A stretch of 18,186 nucleotides of DNA from Chloroflexota bacterium (GTDB taxonomy: Bacteria > Chloroflexota > Anaerolineae > Anaerolineales > Villigracilaceae). The DNA is taken from contig JAJYOO010000013.1 in assembly GCA_021796155.1 (NCBI GenBank), positions 1-18,186 of the forward strand, given 5' to 3'. This document shows, piece after piece, positions 1-6,557 of this stretch. Each line of letters opens with the position of its first letter. Position 1 is the stretch's first letter. Under the pieces are notes generated by a model. That model did not search any database, was not told the DNA's origin, and saw nothing but the letters and a program-made list of their open reading frames with translations. The position numbers and the translations under genes are program-made.

Positions 1-129
1 GTTTTGATCGCAACACTTTTATTGAACGCAACTGCCAAAGCAGACGAAGTGGAATGTATTCAAACGTTTGGCAGGGATTATCAAGAATATATGAAACGAA
101 GCAAGATGTTCATCCCGTATGTTTTTTAG
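1..129 (+). CDS. Isoprenylcysteine carboxyl methyltransferase-family protein, C-terminal fragment
   Basis: Frame 1 is open from the left window edge to a TAG at 127-129 and gives the last 42 residues of a protein. They begin with a hydrophobic stretch (VLIATLLLNAT) followed by EVECIQTFGRDYQEYMKR and a short tail ending FIPYVF. Membrane methyltransferases of the ICMT/PEMT family end this way: a last membrane helix, then E-x2-C-x3-FG-x2-Y-x2-Y, then a basic stretch and a 'F.P' end. The C-terminal part of that family binds S-adenosylmethionine at the membrane face. The substrate cannot be told from this fragment; in bacteria most members are uncharacterised. The stop codon overlaps the start of a hairpin at 128-145. 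The gene starts outside the window. Confidence 0.7.
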   Translation, partial: VLIATLLLNATAKADEVECIQTFGRDYQEYMKRSKMFIPYVF

Positions 130-145
130 GCCGCTCAAGCGGCTT
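128..145 (+). terminator. Hairpin at the stop of the upstream gene, possible weak terminator
   Basis: A 7-bp stem (AGGCCGC paired with GCGGCTT, with one G-U pair) closes a TCAA loop. It begins inside the TAG stop of the preceding gene. Only TTCTC follows on the + strand, so it lacks a proper U-run. Read on the opposite strand it is followed by AAAAAAC rather than T's. It could be a weak terminator separating this gene from the dehydrogenase at 185, or a 3'-end stabilising hairpin. Confidence 0.35.
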
Positions 146-174
146 CTCGCCGCCGGGTGACGGCAGCTTAAGCC

Positions 175-179
175 GGTGA
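175..179 (+). promoter_or_regulatory. Ribosome binding site that sets the dehydrogenase start
   Basis: GGTGA lies 5 nt before the ATG at 185. An in-frame GTG at 176 overlaps this Shine-Dalgarno sequence and would have none of its own, so ATG 185 is the preferred start. Confidence 0.5.
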
Positions 180-184
180 AAATT

Positions 185-1213
185 ATGAAAGCGATGCTGT
201 TGCGGGAAATCGCCCCGCTTACGGATAATCCTAAACCACTTTCATTTGACAACGTTCCAGAACCGAAGCCAAACACGGACGAAGTTCTGATTCGCGTCTC
301 GGCCTGCGGAGTCTGTCATACGGAATTAGATGAAATCGAAGGCCGGACTCCGCCATCACAGTTGCCAAGAATTTTGGGACATCAAATAGTCGGAATAGTC
401 GAACAAGCCGGACAAGTCTCACAGGTCTTACATGTCGGAGACCGAGTTGGCGTAGCATGGATTTATTCCGCGTGCGGTGAATGTGAGTTTTGTAAATCGG
501 GACGGGAAAATCTTTGCACAAAATTCCGGGCGACCGGCCGCGATGCGGATGGCGGTTACGCGGAATACATGACCGTGCGTGCGGACTTCGCTCATCCGAT
601 TCCCGAATCGCTTTCGGATTCGGAAGCCGCGCCGTTGTTGTGCGCGGGCGCAGTCGGATATCGCGCGTTGAAGCTAGCAAACATCGAAGATGGTCAGTCA
701 CTCGGGTTGATGGGCTTTGGCGGGTCGAATCATCTGGTGTTGAAAATGGCAAAGCATAAATATCCAAAGTCAGATATTTTTGTTTTCAGCCGCAATGTGC
801 AGGAACAGGAATTTGCCAAATCATTGGGTGCAGCTTGGGCGGGCGCGATTGATCAGAATCCGCCAACAGAGTTGAACGCGGTCATTGACACGACGCCCGT
901 TTGGAGTCCGATTGCGGAAGCGCTAAAGCATTTAAGTCCCGGAGGCAGACTCGTCGTCAATGGAATCCGCAAGGAAGAAGTTGATAAAGGTGCTTTGCTG
1001 AAACTGGATTACGCGTCGCAGTTGTGGATGGAGAAGGAGATCAAGAGCGTGGCGAATGTGACGCGGCAGGATGTGCGCGAGTTTTTGTCGCTGGCGTCGG
1101 AGGCGGGACTCAAGCCGGAGTTTCAGGAATTCGATTTGAAGGATGCCAACGCGGCGCTGCTGGAAATGAAGCAAGGTAAAATTCGCGGGTCGAAGGTCTT
1201 GCGAGTGAGTTAA
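185..1213 (+). CDS. Zinc-binding alcohol dehydrogenase family protein (MDR superfamily)
   Basis: This is a 342-residue medium-chain, probably NAD(P)-dependent alcohol dehydrogenase, cytoplasmic and of full family length. The N-terminal GroES-like domain has the catalytic-zinc region CGVCHTELDEIEG (Cys41) and His66 in GHQIVG. The structural zinc site is complete: Cys97, Cys100, Cys103 and Cys111 in CGECEFCKSGRENLC. DGGYAEYM and PLLCAGAVGYRAL follow, and then the cofactor-binding Rossmann segment GFGGSNHLV. The combination 'GVAW..CGEC..C..GRENLC ... LLCAGAVGYRAL ... GFG' matches the bacterial subgroup annotated as zinc-binding alcohol dehydrogenase family 2 (TIGR02822 type). The residue after the zinc-ligand His is Gln; most ADHs have Glu there (GHE). 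Start ATG 185 is chosen for its GGTGA at 5 nt; a GTG at 176 would add three residues. The substrate is unknown, and no neighbouring gene suggests one. Confidence 0.88.
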   Translation: MKAMLLREIAPLTDNPKPLSFDNVPEPKPNTDEVLIRVSACGVCHTELDEIEGRTPPSQLPRILGHQIVGIVEQAGQVSQVLHVGDRVGVAWIYSACGECEFCKSGRENLCTKFRATGRDADGGYAEYMTVRADFAHPIPESLSDSEAAPLLCAGAVGYRALKLANIEDGQSLGLMGFGGSNHLVLKMAKHKYPKSDIFVFSRNVQEQEFAKSLGAAWAGAIDQNPPTELNAVIDTTPVWSPIAEALKHLSPGGRLVVNGIRKEEVDKGALLKLDYASQLWMEKEIKSVANVTRQDVREFLSLASEAGLKPEFQEFDLKDANAALLEMKQGKIRGSKVLRVS

Positions 1214-1294
1214 TCAACCACAGATAAACTCAGCTGGATGCAGATGTTTTGACGAACGGACAAGACATTTGGAGGTTGGATTGAAAAGGAAATT

Positions 1295-1867
1295 ATGAAA
1301 CAGCGCTGGCTCATCGAGTCGCAAATAGCCAAAGCATGGAACAATTGTATTTCAGAAGATTATTGCACGCAGCGGATTAATTCTGAACGTAGCCTTCAGG
1401 CATCCTTATGGTCTCATCTTAACTCTATCCTTGCGAAAAACAGGCGAATGTTCATTGAACCGTACATGAGCATCAAAATAAACGATAATGTAATCAGACT
1501 TATGCCTGATCTTGTAATATGCAATACAAGAGAAGTCATAGGCATAATCGAACTTAAATATACACCGCGAGGCCAGCCAAACTACAAGAAAGATATAAAC
1601 AGCCTGTCAAAGATAGCAAAGTATCGGAGAGACATAACCATCAGCAATGAACGTTTTAGAGGGCAAGTTATTGACGAGAAAGAATATAACCTTTCAAAAG
1701 ATATACTTTTTGTTTGGGCTGGTGTTCACGCAATGCCAAGATCAGACCAAATGGCCGATTCTTTATACGCGGCTGGTCACAAAGAGCTTAAAGGCTGTTT
1801 TATTGAACTTCATGCAGAAACAAACAAAAATTTAACCCCAAAGATTTATAAAAGAAGGCAGGAATAG
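1295..1867 (+). CDS. Hypothetical protein with PD-(D/E)XK nuclease-like motif
   Basis: This 190-residue protein has no family I can name. Residues 71-88 show the signature of the PD-(D/E)XK nuclease fold: Pro71-Asp72, then Glu86-Leu87-Lys88 thirteen residues later, in a hydrophobic beta-strand context (LVICN ... VIGIIELKY). An upstream acidic residue in SERSLQASLW (Glu31) fits the helix-1 glutamate of that fold. No second domain, signal peptide or membrane segment is visible. The ATG at 1295 has AAGGAA just upstream. The gene is much richer in A+T than its neighbours: 1501-1560 is about 32% G+C by my count, against about 62% for 2221-2280 in the next gene. That suggests horizontal acquisition. 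No methyltransferase or helicase partner that would make it a restriction system lies next to it. It could be a nuclease, a remnant of a mobile or defence island, or an inactive relative. Confidence 0.6.
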   Translation: MKQRWLIESQIAKAWNNCISEDYCTQRINSERSLQASLWSHLNSILAKNRRMFIEPYMSIKINDNVIRLMPDLVICNTREVIGIIELKYTPRGQPNYKKDINSLSKIAKYRRDITISNERFRGQVIDEKEYNLSKDILFVWAGVHAMPRSDQMADSLYAAGHKELKGCFIELHAETNKNLTPKIYKRRQE

Positions 1868-1934
1868 AATGCCCCTTCAAAAAGCTACCCCGAATATTCC
1901 GAAACAAAGTATCTAGGATCGCTTTAAAAATCCA

Positions 1935-2816
1935 TCAACCAACTCTCGCCAAAAAATCTATTTGATGCGCGATGTAAACCAGTTCGCCGCGCCTGATTTG
2001 TTCGCGCCGCTTCGATAGCCAATCCGCAAAAGCCGACGCGTTCAAATCCTTGTGTCCCGTCAGTGACTCTTCAAAGAAATGCAGAATGAAATTTAAAAAA
2101 TACGCTTCGTCGCCGGGATATTTTCCATTCACAGAGTGCACCACCCAATCCGACGCGCCCGCCGCGAGAATCTTTGCGCCCGCGGATTGCAAATGCGAAA
2201 ACAAATGTCGTCCCGCGCGGCTGTCACCACCCGTCGGACGCGCGTCCATCGTTTCGTGATACAGCCGCTCGATCTGCTCATCGAGCGCGGCGTCAATCGC
2301 CGGTTCGAACGTTGTCACGCCGTCGAAGTTGATCGTTAGCCAAGCCAAGTATTTTGTGAGTGACAAAAGTTTTGGCATGCTTTCCGGCATCGGAAGCAAA
2401 TCCAAAAAAGCGTTTGCGATCAACAAGTCCGCGGGGGCGGGCTTGCTTTGGATGAAATTCAAGACGTCAGCTCGCTCAAGGTGGACGCGGACCTCGCGGC
2501 TTTGGTCGAACACCCGGATTTGATTCTGCTCGACTCTTTCCGCCCTCATGCCGGATTCCGTCGCCCATTTCGGAATCCACTCTGACGCGTACGCGATATT
2601 CTCCGCCATTGAGTCGACTTGGACATAATCAGCTTGCGTGATGATTCCCCACGACAGCAACCGCGCCAGCATATTGCCCATTCCCGCACCAACTTCGATG
2701 ATTCGAATCGGCGGCTTCGGCAGATTCGCTTTCAGCGCGTCAATCACATAACGATTGAGCGCGCGGTCATCAACGGTTTGTTTGGCAAGCAGATAACGAG
2801 GAAATGAATATTCCAT
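1935..2816 (-). CDS. Class I SAM-dependent methyltransferase
   Basis: This is a 293-residue cytoplasmic protein with a Rossmann-type methyltransferase domain. Motif I is EVGAGMGNM at residues 41-49 (SAM-binding glycine loop), followed by the acidic end of strand 2 in YVQVDSM. A post-motif segment, ADLLIANAFLDLLP, has the strand-4 position with Asn where many relatives have Asp. The C-terminal third (GRHLFSHLQSAGAKILAAGASDWVV...) resembles the sequence following a small-molecule methyltransferase core. The substrate cannot be assigned. It is the last leftward gene before the divide, converging with the nuclease-like gene across 67 bp that shows no clear terminator. The 203-bp gap to mntP suggests its own promoter. 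The start ATG 2816 has only a weak GAGAGA upstream. Confidence 0.75.
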   Translation of the reverse strand: MEYSFPRYLLAKQTVDDRALNRYVIDALKANLPKPPIRIIEVGAGMGNMLARLLSWGIITQADYVQVDSMAENIAYASEWIPKWATESGMRAERVEQNQIRVFDQSREVRVHLERADVLNFIQSKPAPADLLIANAFLDLLPMPESMPKLLSLTKYLAWLTINFDGVTTFEPAIDAALDEQIERLYHETMDARPTGGDSRAGRHLFSHLQSAGAKILAAGASDWVVHSVNGKYPGDEAYFLNFILHFFEESLTGHKDLNASAFADWLSKRREQIRRGELVYIAHQIDFLARVG

Positions 2817-2962
2817 ATTATTCTCTCAAATGTCATTGCAAGGATGGCAGTGGTTGAGTAGGCAGCATTCTCCCGCCGTAACGCCCTGCGCCTTTCAGGG
2901 TCGAAACCCCGCCCGATGTGTCAATCTCCTATAACATTCTGATGATTGATACATGAGATTGC

Positions 2963-3010
2963 CAAGCCGCATCCTTCGACTTCGCTGCACTCCGCTCAGG
3001 ACGCGGCTTG
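2963..3010. repeat. Imperfect palindrome with a dispersed CCTGAGCGGAG-type repeat core
   Basis: Two 13-nt arms (2963-2975 and 2998-3010, CAAGCCGC-A-TCCT against AGGA-C-GCGGCTTG) pair with one A-C mismatch around a 22-nt centre. The inner part reads CCTGAGCGGAGTGCAGCGAA followed by GTCGAAGG on the minus strand. That wording is typical of short dispersed repeats in some bacterial genomes, Chloroflexota among them. It lies 9 nt downstream of the mntP stop. It has no U-run, so it is not a standard terminator, though it may protect the mRNA 3' end. The rest of the 2817-3019 gap shows only a small CCCTG/CAGGG hairpin (2884-2900). Confidence 0.55.
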
Positions 3011-3019
3011 CAAAGACAT

Positions 3020-3580
3020 TTAACCAATTAGATGCTGAATCAAAATTCTCAAGCCGATGCCGATCAAAACAAGTCCGCCGATGATTTCAACGGGCCTGCC
3101 AAATTTTCCGCCAATGGTTCTTCCGATTCGCAAGCCGACCAGCGACAACGCACTCGTTACCACGCCGATGACAATCGCTGGATACCAAACCTGCACACCC
3201 AGCACGCCCAGACTCAACCCAACGGCCAGCGCATCAATACTGACTGCGACCGACAATAACACCAATGTCCAGCCGCGCGATGGATCATTGGAACGTTCTT
3301 CATCTCCATCATGCAAAGCCGAATAAATCATTCGTCCACCAACAAATGCCAATAATCCAAACGCGACCCAATGATCGTAACTTCGAATGATCGGTCCAAC
3401 CGTTTCACCAATCAGCCAACCGATGACAGGCATGATAAATTGGAATAAGCCAAAATGAAATGAGAGTCGAAATGCGGGTCGCACACCATGCGTTTTTTCG
3501 AGCGTGCCGGCCGCGAGACAAACCGCGAACGCGTCCATGGCCATGCTGAGGGCGAGAAGAATAACTTCGATGAATGGCAT
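3020..3580 (-). CDS. mntP: Manganese efflux pump MntP
   Basis: This 186-residue integral membrane protein has about six hydrophobic segments and two homologous halves, as expected for MntP (formerly DUF204/YebN). Such proteins export Mn2+ across the cytoplasmic membrane. Each half carries the diagnostic motif: ALSMAMDAFAV (Asp16) in helix 1 and SVAVSIDALAVGLSLG (Asp116) in the second half. The second pair of conserved segments is FHFGLFQFIMPVIGW and the glycine-rich stretch after WYPAIVIGVV. A hydrophilic loop (HDGDEERSNDPSRG) separates the halves. Length and N-terminus match the family. The start lies only 9 nt beyond the U-run of a strong terminator that ends the uridine kinase gene. There is no recognisable Shine-Dalgarno and no room for a yybP-ykoY manganese riboswitch in the 43-bp gap. 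Confidence 0.9.
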   Translation of the reverse strand: MPFIEVILLALSMAMDAFAVCLAAGTLEKTHGVRPAFRLSFHFGLFQFIMPVIGWLIGETVGPIIRSYDHWVAFGLLAFVGGRMIYSALHDGDEERSNDPSRGWTLVLLSVAVSIDALAVGLSLGVLGVQVWYPAIVIGVVTSALSLVGLRIGRTIGGKFGRPVEIIGGLVLIGIGLRILIQHLIG

Positions 3581-3589
3581 TTTATACTT

Positions 3590-3617
3590 ATAAAAAGACC
3601 CATTCTGTGAATGGGTC
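3590..3617 (-). terminator. Rho-independent terminator after the uridine kinase gene
   Basis: On the minus strand GACCCATTC and GAATGGGTC form a perfect 9-bp stem (3597-3605 with 3609-3617) around a 3-nt ACA loop, followed directly by TTTTTAT. It starts 6 nt after the TAG of the uridine kinase gene and ends 9 nt before the mntP start codon, so it may also act as an attenuator for mntP. Confidence 0.88.
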
Positions 3618-3623
3618 TCGAGT

Positions 3624-5327
3624 CTAATTGTGTTTCCAGTTGGTGAAGTCTTTCAAGATGGAGCCGCCGAGAAATTCCCGGACAATCGAATTCTCCGGAA
3701 TCAATTCCGTGTCAATTGGCAGGAACCATTCGAGGAAAGCCAGCAGCCGTTTAGCCTCGATAAATTCAGGTGTGCCGTGCGGCACTTGTCGAAGAAGCGG
3801 CTCGGCCAACGGTTTCAACGCGGAGAGTTCATAAACCAGCGCGGAATTGAACATTACGTCCGCGTTTTCTTGATAGGGGAAAATGTGAATCTTCTCGCCG
3901 CGGCGGACGGATTCCCAGTTTGAAATTGTGTCTTTCGCGGAATAGCCGCGCTCGCGAGCGTCGCGCACGATGCGGCGAATCAAACGCGTATCCGTGGTCG
4001 AGACGCGGTTGTGGCGATCAAGGTTGAGCTGAGTCAGGGCAGAGGCATAAATCTTAAACGCGCGCCCGGCCAAAGTCGGAGGCAGGAGGCGTGGGTCAAG
4101 TCCGTGAATGCCTTCCATGATGATCGGCTGTCCGCGTCGCAGTTGGATGTGTTCGCCTGGCTCCGGCTTTCCAGCTTTGAAGTTATAGCGCGGCAATTGG
4201 ACTTCTTTGCCATCGAGAATTTGTTCAAGGTCTTCGGCAAGCCGCGGAAGATCAAGTGCCTCGAGCGCTTCGAAATCTGGTTTGCCATCTGGTCCAAGAG
4301 GAGTCGCCTCGCGCGAGAGAAAATAATTGTCCAGTTCAAGCGGATACGGCGAAATACCAAGCGCCAACAATTGAACCGTGAGACGGCGCGAAAAAGTTGT
4401 CTTGCCCGAAGACGAAGGGCCAGCGATGAGAACGATATGCGCGTTCTTCGCGGCAATTTGACGCGCGATCTCGGCCACGTTTTGTTCATGCAACGCTTCG
4501 GAAACCAACACAAGCTCATGGACGCGGCCCGCTTGAATCGCATCGTTCAACGCGCCGACGTTGCCGATGCCGAGATGTTCGAGCCAATCGCCGTATTGAC
4601 GAAATGCGTTCAGCAATTTGGGATATGACTTTACAGATTCTAGTTCGGTCGGCGCGTGGCGGCGCGGGAAGCGCAACGTGAATCCGCCGTTGGTTGCGAA
4701 CAGATCAAACCACTTTAAATAGCCGGTCGAAGGAACCATGTAGCCGTGGTGATAGTCCATGCGCTCGCCGAGACGATACAACGTCAGATAATTTTTGCGG
4801 CGGTAATTAAGCAAACGGACTTTATCTTCATAACCAAGGGACTTGAAATAATCAATCGCTTCCTGCAAAGGAACTTCTTTTTTCTCGAACGGCAGGTTGT
4901 CTTGGATTAATTCCTGCATGTGCGATTTGAGATTCGCAAGTTCTTTATCGGATAACGGCTCGCGTCCGCTAACCTGGCAATAATAGCCGCCGAACGAAAT
5001 CGAATGGTCAATCGTCAATTTGGCTTTCGGGAATAAATCAGCAAAAGCCATTTCCATCAGGAAGTTCAGCGAACGACGATAGATCAACGCACCGTCCGAG
5101 TCGGACATGGTGATCGGGCGGACATCCGAATCCATTTTGATTGGATAGGTAAGTTCGCGAAGTTCATCGTCCACATCCGCTGCAACGACCGGCGCGGAAA
5201 ATTCAACGGCTTTGAGAAAATCTCCAACCGCCGCGCCGCGCGGGCCGGATAAAACGCGCCCGTCAGGGAGATGGATTTCCACTTCGGGGCGCGGGTTGAC
5301 GAGTCGAAATTTTGTGATCGCGTTCAT
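3624..5327 (-). CDS. Nucleoside (uridine) kinase with N-terminal TGS and ThrRS-SAD-like domains
   Basis: This 567-residue cytoplasmic protein probably phosphorylates uridine or another nucleoside with ATP or GTP. Residues 15-75 form a TGS-like beta-grasp domain (VEIHLPDGRVLSGPRG...). Residues 80-225 resemble the second additional domain of threonyl-tRNA synthetase (YRRSLNFLMEMAFADLFPKA, DHSISFGGYYC). Residues 295-500 are a phosphoribulokinase/uridine kinase P-loop domain. Walker A is GPSSSGKTTF from residue 303; ELDNYFLSRE, LPRYNFKAGK and IIMEGIHGL follow, the usual order for this kinase family. This three-domain architecture is known from Thermotoga, clostridia and Chloroflexota. Where ThrRS has the zinc-binding HSCAH of its editing site, this protein has RSLNF, so tRNA editing is unlikely. 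The start ATG 5327 lies in an 11-bp tandem duplication. A strong terminator follows the stop. Confidence 0.88.
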   Translation of the reverse strand: MNAITKFRLVNPRPEVEIHLPDGRVLSGPRGAAVGDFLKAVEFSAPVVAADVDDELRELTYPIKMDSDVRPITMSDSDGALIYRRSLNFLMEMAFADLFPKAKLTIDHSISFGGYYCQVSGREPLSDKELANLKSHMQELIQDNLPFEKKEVPLQEAIDYFKSLGYEDKVRLLNYRRKNYLTLYRLGERMDYHHGYMVPSTGYLKWFDLFATNGGFTLRFPRRHAPTELESVKSYPKLLNAFRQYGDWLEHLGIGNVGALNDAIQAGRVHELVLVSEALHEQNVAEIARQIAAKNAHIVLIAGPSSSGKTTFSRRLTVQLLALGISPYPLELDNYFLSREATPLGPDGKPDFEALEALDLPRLAEDLEQILDGKEVQLPRYNFKAGKPEPGEHIQLRRGQPIIMEGIHGLDPRLLPPTLAGRAFKIYASALTQLNLDRHNRVSTTDTRLIRRIVRDARERGYSAKDTISNWESVRRGEKIHIFPYQENADVMFNSALVYELSALKPLAEPLLRQVPHGTPEFIEAKRLLAFLEWFLPIDTELIPENSIVREFLGGSILKDFTNWKHN

Positions 5328-5344
5328 AGCTTATTCATAGCTTA
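5323..5344 (-). repeat. Perfect 11-bp tandem duplication at the uridine kinase start
   Basis: TTCATAGCTTA occurs twice in tandem (5323-5333 and 5334-5344), so on the minus strand TAAGCTATGAA is repeated. The upstream copy supplies an extra ATG (5338-5336). It opens a four-codon reading frame, Met-Asn-Lys-Leu-stop, whose TGA (5326-5324) overlaps the uridine kinase ATG (5327-5325) as ATGA. There is no strong Shine-Dalgarno before either ATG. Confidence 0.7.
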
Positions 5345-5355
5345 CAAGGATGCGT

Positions 5356-5382
5356 ATTGTATCACCACTATTAAGTTATCAA
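5356..5382 (-). promoter_or_regulatory. Candidate promoter for the uridine kinase gene
   Basis: On the minus strand TGATACAAT (5364-5356) matches an extended -10 (TGnTATAAT with one change). TTGATA (5382-5377), five of six to the -35 consensus, lies 15 bp upstream, which is a short spacing. Predicted transcription would start about 20 nt before the ATG at 5327. The -35 falls within the edge of the AAGTT-rich repeat. Confidence 0.4.
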
Positions 5383-5469
5383 GTTGTCAGGTTTGAAGGT
5401 TGGTGAGTTGAAAGGTTTGAAAGTTAAAAGGTTCGCAAGTCAATTTATAAACTTGTCAACTTGTTAACC
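5371..5469. repeat. AAGTT-rich palindromic repeat element, copy 1
   Basis: The stretch consists of repeated words such as AAGTTG, AGGTTTGAA, AAAGTT and AGGTTCGCAAGT, with their complements at the distal end (ACTTGTCAACTTGTTAACC). It fills nearly all of the gap between the panE-like stop and the uridine kinase gene and includes the stop codon itself (TTA at 5464-5466 on the + strand). It shares the 12-mers AGGTTCGCAAGT (5429-5440) and GGTTTGAAGGTT (5390-5401) with the second copy at 17478-17549, there in the opposite orientation. It encodes no protein. Confidence 0.65.
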
Positions 5470-6525
5470 TCGCAACAAAGCAAGCAATTTATCTGGTTGG
5501 TGTGCGAATTCTTCTAACGGAATCTCTTTATTCGTTAACTTCATCAACGTTTCGGTCAGGACTTTGTTGACGGGAGTCGGCACACCGAACTTCTCCCCCG
5601 CTCTGACAATTGCGCCGTGCAAATATTCCACTTCCGATTTGCCGCGGCCTGAATGCAAGTCAATATGAAACGACGGCATTTTCGCGCCGCGTCCGCTGCC
5701 AGCCGCGCGCGCAAGCAAAGGTTTTGACAACCACAAAGGTAAACGCGTGGCAAACGCCAAGGCACGCGCAGGCGTGCCAGGCAAATCCACAACCGGAATA
5801 TTTTGTGCTTCCATCACAGCCAGACATTCGTGCAACATTTGAATTTCGAGTTTATACAACTTGCGATTCGCAAAAATTTGTGCGGCGGTCATGTCGAGAA
5901 TCGCGGATGTTGGATTGGCGATGAGATTCGTCAACATCTTGGACCACTTCATCGCCGCGGCGTTGGAAAAACTTTCAGCGTTGAGAAAGGCGGAATTCGC
6001 GGCGGCCAGCAATTTGTCCGAGAGTGGATGCGTTGCCGCAATGCCGATGCCGCGCAACCGTTCCAAAACGATGTCGCCCGCGGCGCGGCGGCCAATCGCG
6101 CTGGTCACCGTTGCGGGAATCACTTTGTCCGAGCCAAGCGCGTTTGCAATCGCGGGTTCGTTATCCACACCGTTGGATAAACAAAGAATCGGCGGAAGTT
6201 TTTCTGCAAATAATTTCATGCCATCGAGCGCGGCCGCGGTGTCGTACGATTTCAAGGCAAAGAGCGCGACGTCGAACGGACCATAACGCAGCGCGTCTTC
6301 GAGCGATGGTGCGATAACGAACGACGACGACTCAAGAACAGAAGCTTCTTTCAATTTTCTTCTTTTATCGAGCGTGAGATCCAACCGCAAGCCGCGCACA
6401 TGTATTTCATCGGCCACCGCAGGCTGCTCCACAAAAACAAGTTGTTCGCCAGTCAGAGCCAGTGATCCGCCAATATACGTTCCGATGGCGCCCGCGCCGA
6501 AAGACAGAATTTTAAGATTTGCCAT
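5464..6525 (-). CDS. Ketopantoate reductase family protein (PanE/ApbA-like)
   Basis: This is a 353-residue NAD(P)H-dependent oxidoreductase. Ketopantoate reductases reduce 2-dehydropantoate to pantoate for coenzyme A synthesis, but many members of the family act on other keto acids. The N-terminal Rossmann domain starts GAGAIGTYIGG at residues 10-20. KSYDT (the KaxDT motif) and LSNGVDNE follow. The C-terminal helical domain has MKWSKMLTNLIANPTSAI, with the catalytic-lysine and asparagine positions of the family, and PSFHIDLHSGRGKSEVEYLHG. The expected S-M-x2-D-x5-R..TE-I-x3-NG motif is altered there: His replaces the usual Met/Leu and HG replaces NG. The protein is longer than typical PanE (about 300). 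No pan gene is nearby, so the specific substrate is not assured. It is separated from the phosphatase gene upstream by 119 bp holding a palindromic repeat. Confidence 0.78.
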   Translation of the reverse strand: MANLKILSFGAGAIGTYIGGSLALTGEQLVFVEQPAVADEIHVRGLRLDLTLDKRRKLKEASVLESSSFVIAPSLEDALRYGPFDVALFALKSYDTAAALDGMKLFAEKLPPILCLSNGVDNEPAIANALGSDKVIPATVTSAIGRRAAGDIVLERLRGIGIAATHPLSDKLLAAANSAFLNAESFSNAAAMKWSKMLTNLIANPTSAILDMTAAQIFANRKLYKLEIQMLHECLAVMEAQNIPVVDLPGTPARALAFATRLPLWLSKPLLARAAGSGRGAKMPSFHIDLHSGRGKSEVEYLHGAIVRAGEKFGVPTPVNKVLTETLMKLTNKEIPLEEFAHQPDKLLALLRG

Positions 6526-6557
6526 ATCATTCTCTTTACATAAGATTCAATTTATTA

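Noticed and set aside
231..767. 178-codon open frame on the minus strand within the alcohol dehydrogenase gene
   Set aside because: It is antisense to a gene with clear motifs and its translation is Arg/Pro-rich with no recognisable family.
1214..1294. Promoter TTGACG near 1247 for the nuclease-like gene
   Set aside because: No matching -10 lies 16-18 bp downstream. The gap also holds CCACAGATAAACTCAG-type text, which may be a degenerate repeat, but the evidence is too thin to annotate.
3581..3623. yybP-ykoY manganese riboswitch before mntP
   Set aside because: The 43-bp gap is taken up by a terminator and is too short for the conserved riboswitch core.
4011..4628. 205-codon open frame on the + strand within the uridine kinase gene
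   Set aside because: It is a shadow of the kinase gene; its translation has no domain features.
5371..5469. CRISPR-like or simple tandem repeat array
   Set aside because: The AAGTT words are irregularly spaced and vary, with no constant repeat length or unique spacers, and no cas genes lie nearby.
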